Shown piece by piece: positions 63,229-64,000 of a DNA stretch of 64,000 nucleotides. Made by a program: the position numbers and the translations under genes. Origin of the DNA: Roseibium suaedae (GTDB lineage Bacteria; Pseudomonadota; Alphaproteobacteria; Rhizobiales; Stappiaceae). Every line of letters starts with the position of its first letter. Position 1 is the first letter of the stretch. Location: positions 434,001 through 498,000 of the forward strand of contig NZ_FRBW01000004.1 of the NCBI RefSeq assembly GCF_900142725.1, given 5' to 3'. Under the pieces are notes generated by a model, which worked only from the letters and a program-made list of their open reading frames with translations, did no database searches and was not told the origin of the DNA.

Positions 63229-64000
63229 TCAGACCCAGTTCGGCTTGCGCTTGTCGAAGAAGGCCTGAATGCCTTCCCTGGCTTCCGGGGTTTCCCAGGT
63301 GTCGGCGAGCCTGCGGATCGTATTTTCGATGACGCTTTCAGCAATGGATGGCCCGAGGGTGCGGGCCAGAGCTTTTGAGGCTGCAACGGCGGCAGGAGCC
63401 GCTGAAAGATAGGGCTTCACTTCCGCCTCGACTGCCGCATCCAGATCCGCCTCCGTAACGACCTTCGCCACCAGATCCAGATCCTTGGCTTCGGCTGCAC
63501 CAAACAGCCTTGCGGACATGAAAACCCTCCGCGCCTTGCCTTCACCCATGCGGGCCAAGACATAGGGGCTGATGGTGGCGGGGATCAGGCCAAGGCGGGT
63601 TTCCGTCAGCCCGAACTTGGCTGTCTCCACGGCAATGACCGTGTCACAAACGCTCATCATGCCAATGCCGCCACCGAAGGCCTGGCCCTGCACCCGGCCG
63701 ATCAGGGGCTTGGGCAATTCGTTGAGGGCCTGAAGCATGTGAGCGAGCTTCCGGGCTTCGCGCATGCGGGTGTCGCGGTCAGCGTCGAATTGCTCGCGCA
63801 TCCAGCCGAGATCGCCACCGGCACAGAAACTCGCCCCTGCGCCGGTGAGGATCACCACGCGCACGGAAGGGTCGTTGCCGAGCTGCGATGCTGCCTCGGT
63901 CAGTTCGTCGATCATCCGGGCGGAAAGAGAATTGTGCTTGTCCGGGCGGTTGAGGGTCAGGGTCGCAACGCCGCGCTCATCGGCTGCGATGGAAATCGTC
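63229..64000 (-). CDS. Enoyl-CoA hydratase/isomerase family, 5' end outside window
   Basis: The frame continues to the window edge with no start yet reached, so the N-terminus is truncated. Seen from the edge, TISIAADERGVATLTLNRP is the usual crotonase opening. Then GAGASFCAGGDLGWM (oxyanion hole) and GQAFGGGIGMMSVCDTVIA with ETRLGLIPATISPYVLARMG (catalytic Glu region) follow. The pattern fits methylglutaconyl-CoA hydratase (LiuC/AUH) or a related hydratase of leucine or acyclic terpene breakdown, but the liu neighbours are not in view. Confidence 0.85.
   Translation of the reverse strand, partial: TISIAADERGVATLTLNRPDKHNSLSARMIDELTEAASQLGNDPSVRVVILTGAGASFCAGGDLGWMREQFDADRDTRMREARKLAHMLQALNELPKPLIGRVQGQAFGGGIGMMSVCDTVIAVETAKFGLTETRLGLIPATISPYVLARMGEGKARRVFMSARLFGAAEAKDLDLVAKVVTEADLDAAVEAEVKPYLSAAPAAVAASKALARTLGPSIAESVIENTIRRLADTWETPEAREGIQAFFDKRKPNWV

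Overview
The window is GC-rich, densely coded alphaproteobacterial chromosome. The closest fit I can infer is Hyphomicrobiales, Stappiaceae-like (Roseibium/Labrenzia/Stappia). Signs of this are a hemC-hemD-Mic60-HemY block divergent from tsaD, a csgH-type curlin locus, a complete pqqABCDE operon, TTG/GTG starts in several genes, and alphaproteobacterial lipid and cell-wall genes. This assignment is by gene content and protein style, not by a search. No phage, IS element, integrase or CRISPR array was seen.

Layout. 0-8.5 kb: an acyl-CoA synthetase, a YchJ protein, then a minus-strand operon of a hydantoin/Asp-Glu racemase-like enzyme and a four-gene polyamine-type ABC importer, divergent from a GntR/FCD regulator with a good operator palindrome between them. 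8.5-14.9 kb: tRNA-Gly with its terminator, a prolyl-tRNA editing protein, a CnoX-like thioredoxin/TPR protein, a Lon-N-domain protein, Trm112-like, DUF167, YggT, a MipA/OmpV porin-like protein, a pentapeptide-repeat protein and an L,D-transpeptidase. 15-20 kb: a patatin, 3-hydroxybutyrate dehydrogenase and three tandem paralogous membrane proteins of unknown function. 20-29.5 kb: ispG, pyridoxal kinase, DUF429, a lipoprotein L,D-transpeptidase, accA, DUF3108, rpmB, a YhhQ/VUT transporter, an acidic disordered protein and a beta-carbonic anhydrase.

29.5-41 kb: pqqEDCBA (minus strand, overlapping genes, including a 33-residue PqqA), a secreted M20 peptidase, a TenA-like protein, asd, a possible 41-residue small protein, a large secreted beta-propeller/phytase-like protein, and leuB. 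41-55.5 kb: TauE/SafE, an EAL-CBS-GGDEF protein, a cytosolic M20 amidohydrolase, an ETFB-type methyltransferase, EVE, YciI, gpsA, Nudix, tsaD, then hemC-hemD-Mic60-HemY and tRNA-Thr. 55.5-64 kb is the most accessory-looking part: a secreted three-repeat protein, an orphan double-receiver response regulator, a curlin-CsgH-curlin operon, a PHP hydrolase, a Zur-type box with ZinT, DUF2278, an unknown membrane protein and a truncated enoyl-CoA hydratase.

Most of the window is housekeeping. The points most worth a second look are the curlin/CsgH locus without its secretion genes, the tandem membrane-protein triplet, a two-copy intergenic palindromic repeat, the small ORF upstream of asd, and the GntR operator of the racemase/ABC operon. 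I did not find a convincing wholly new multi-gene system.
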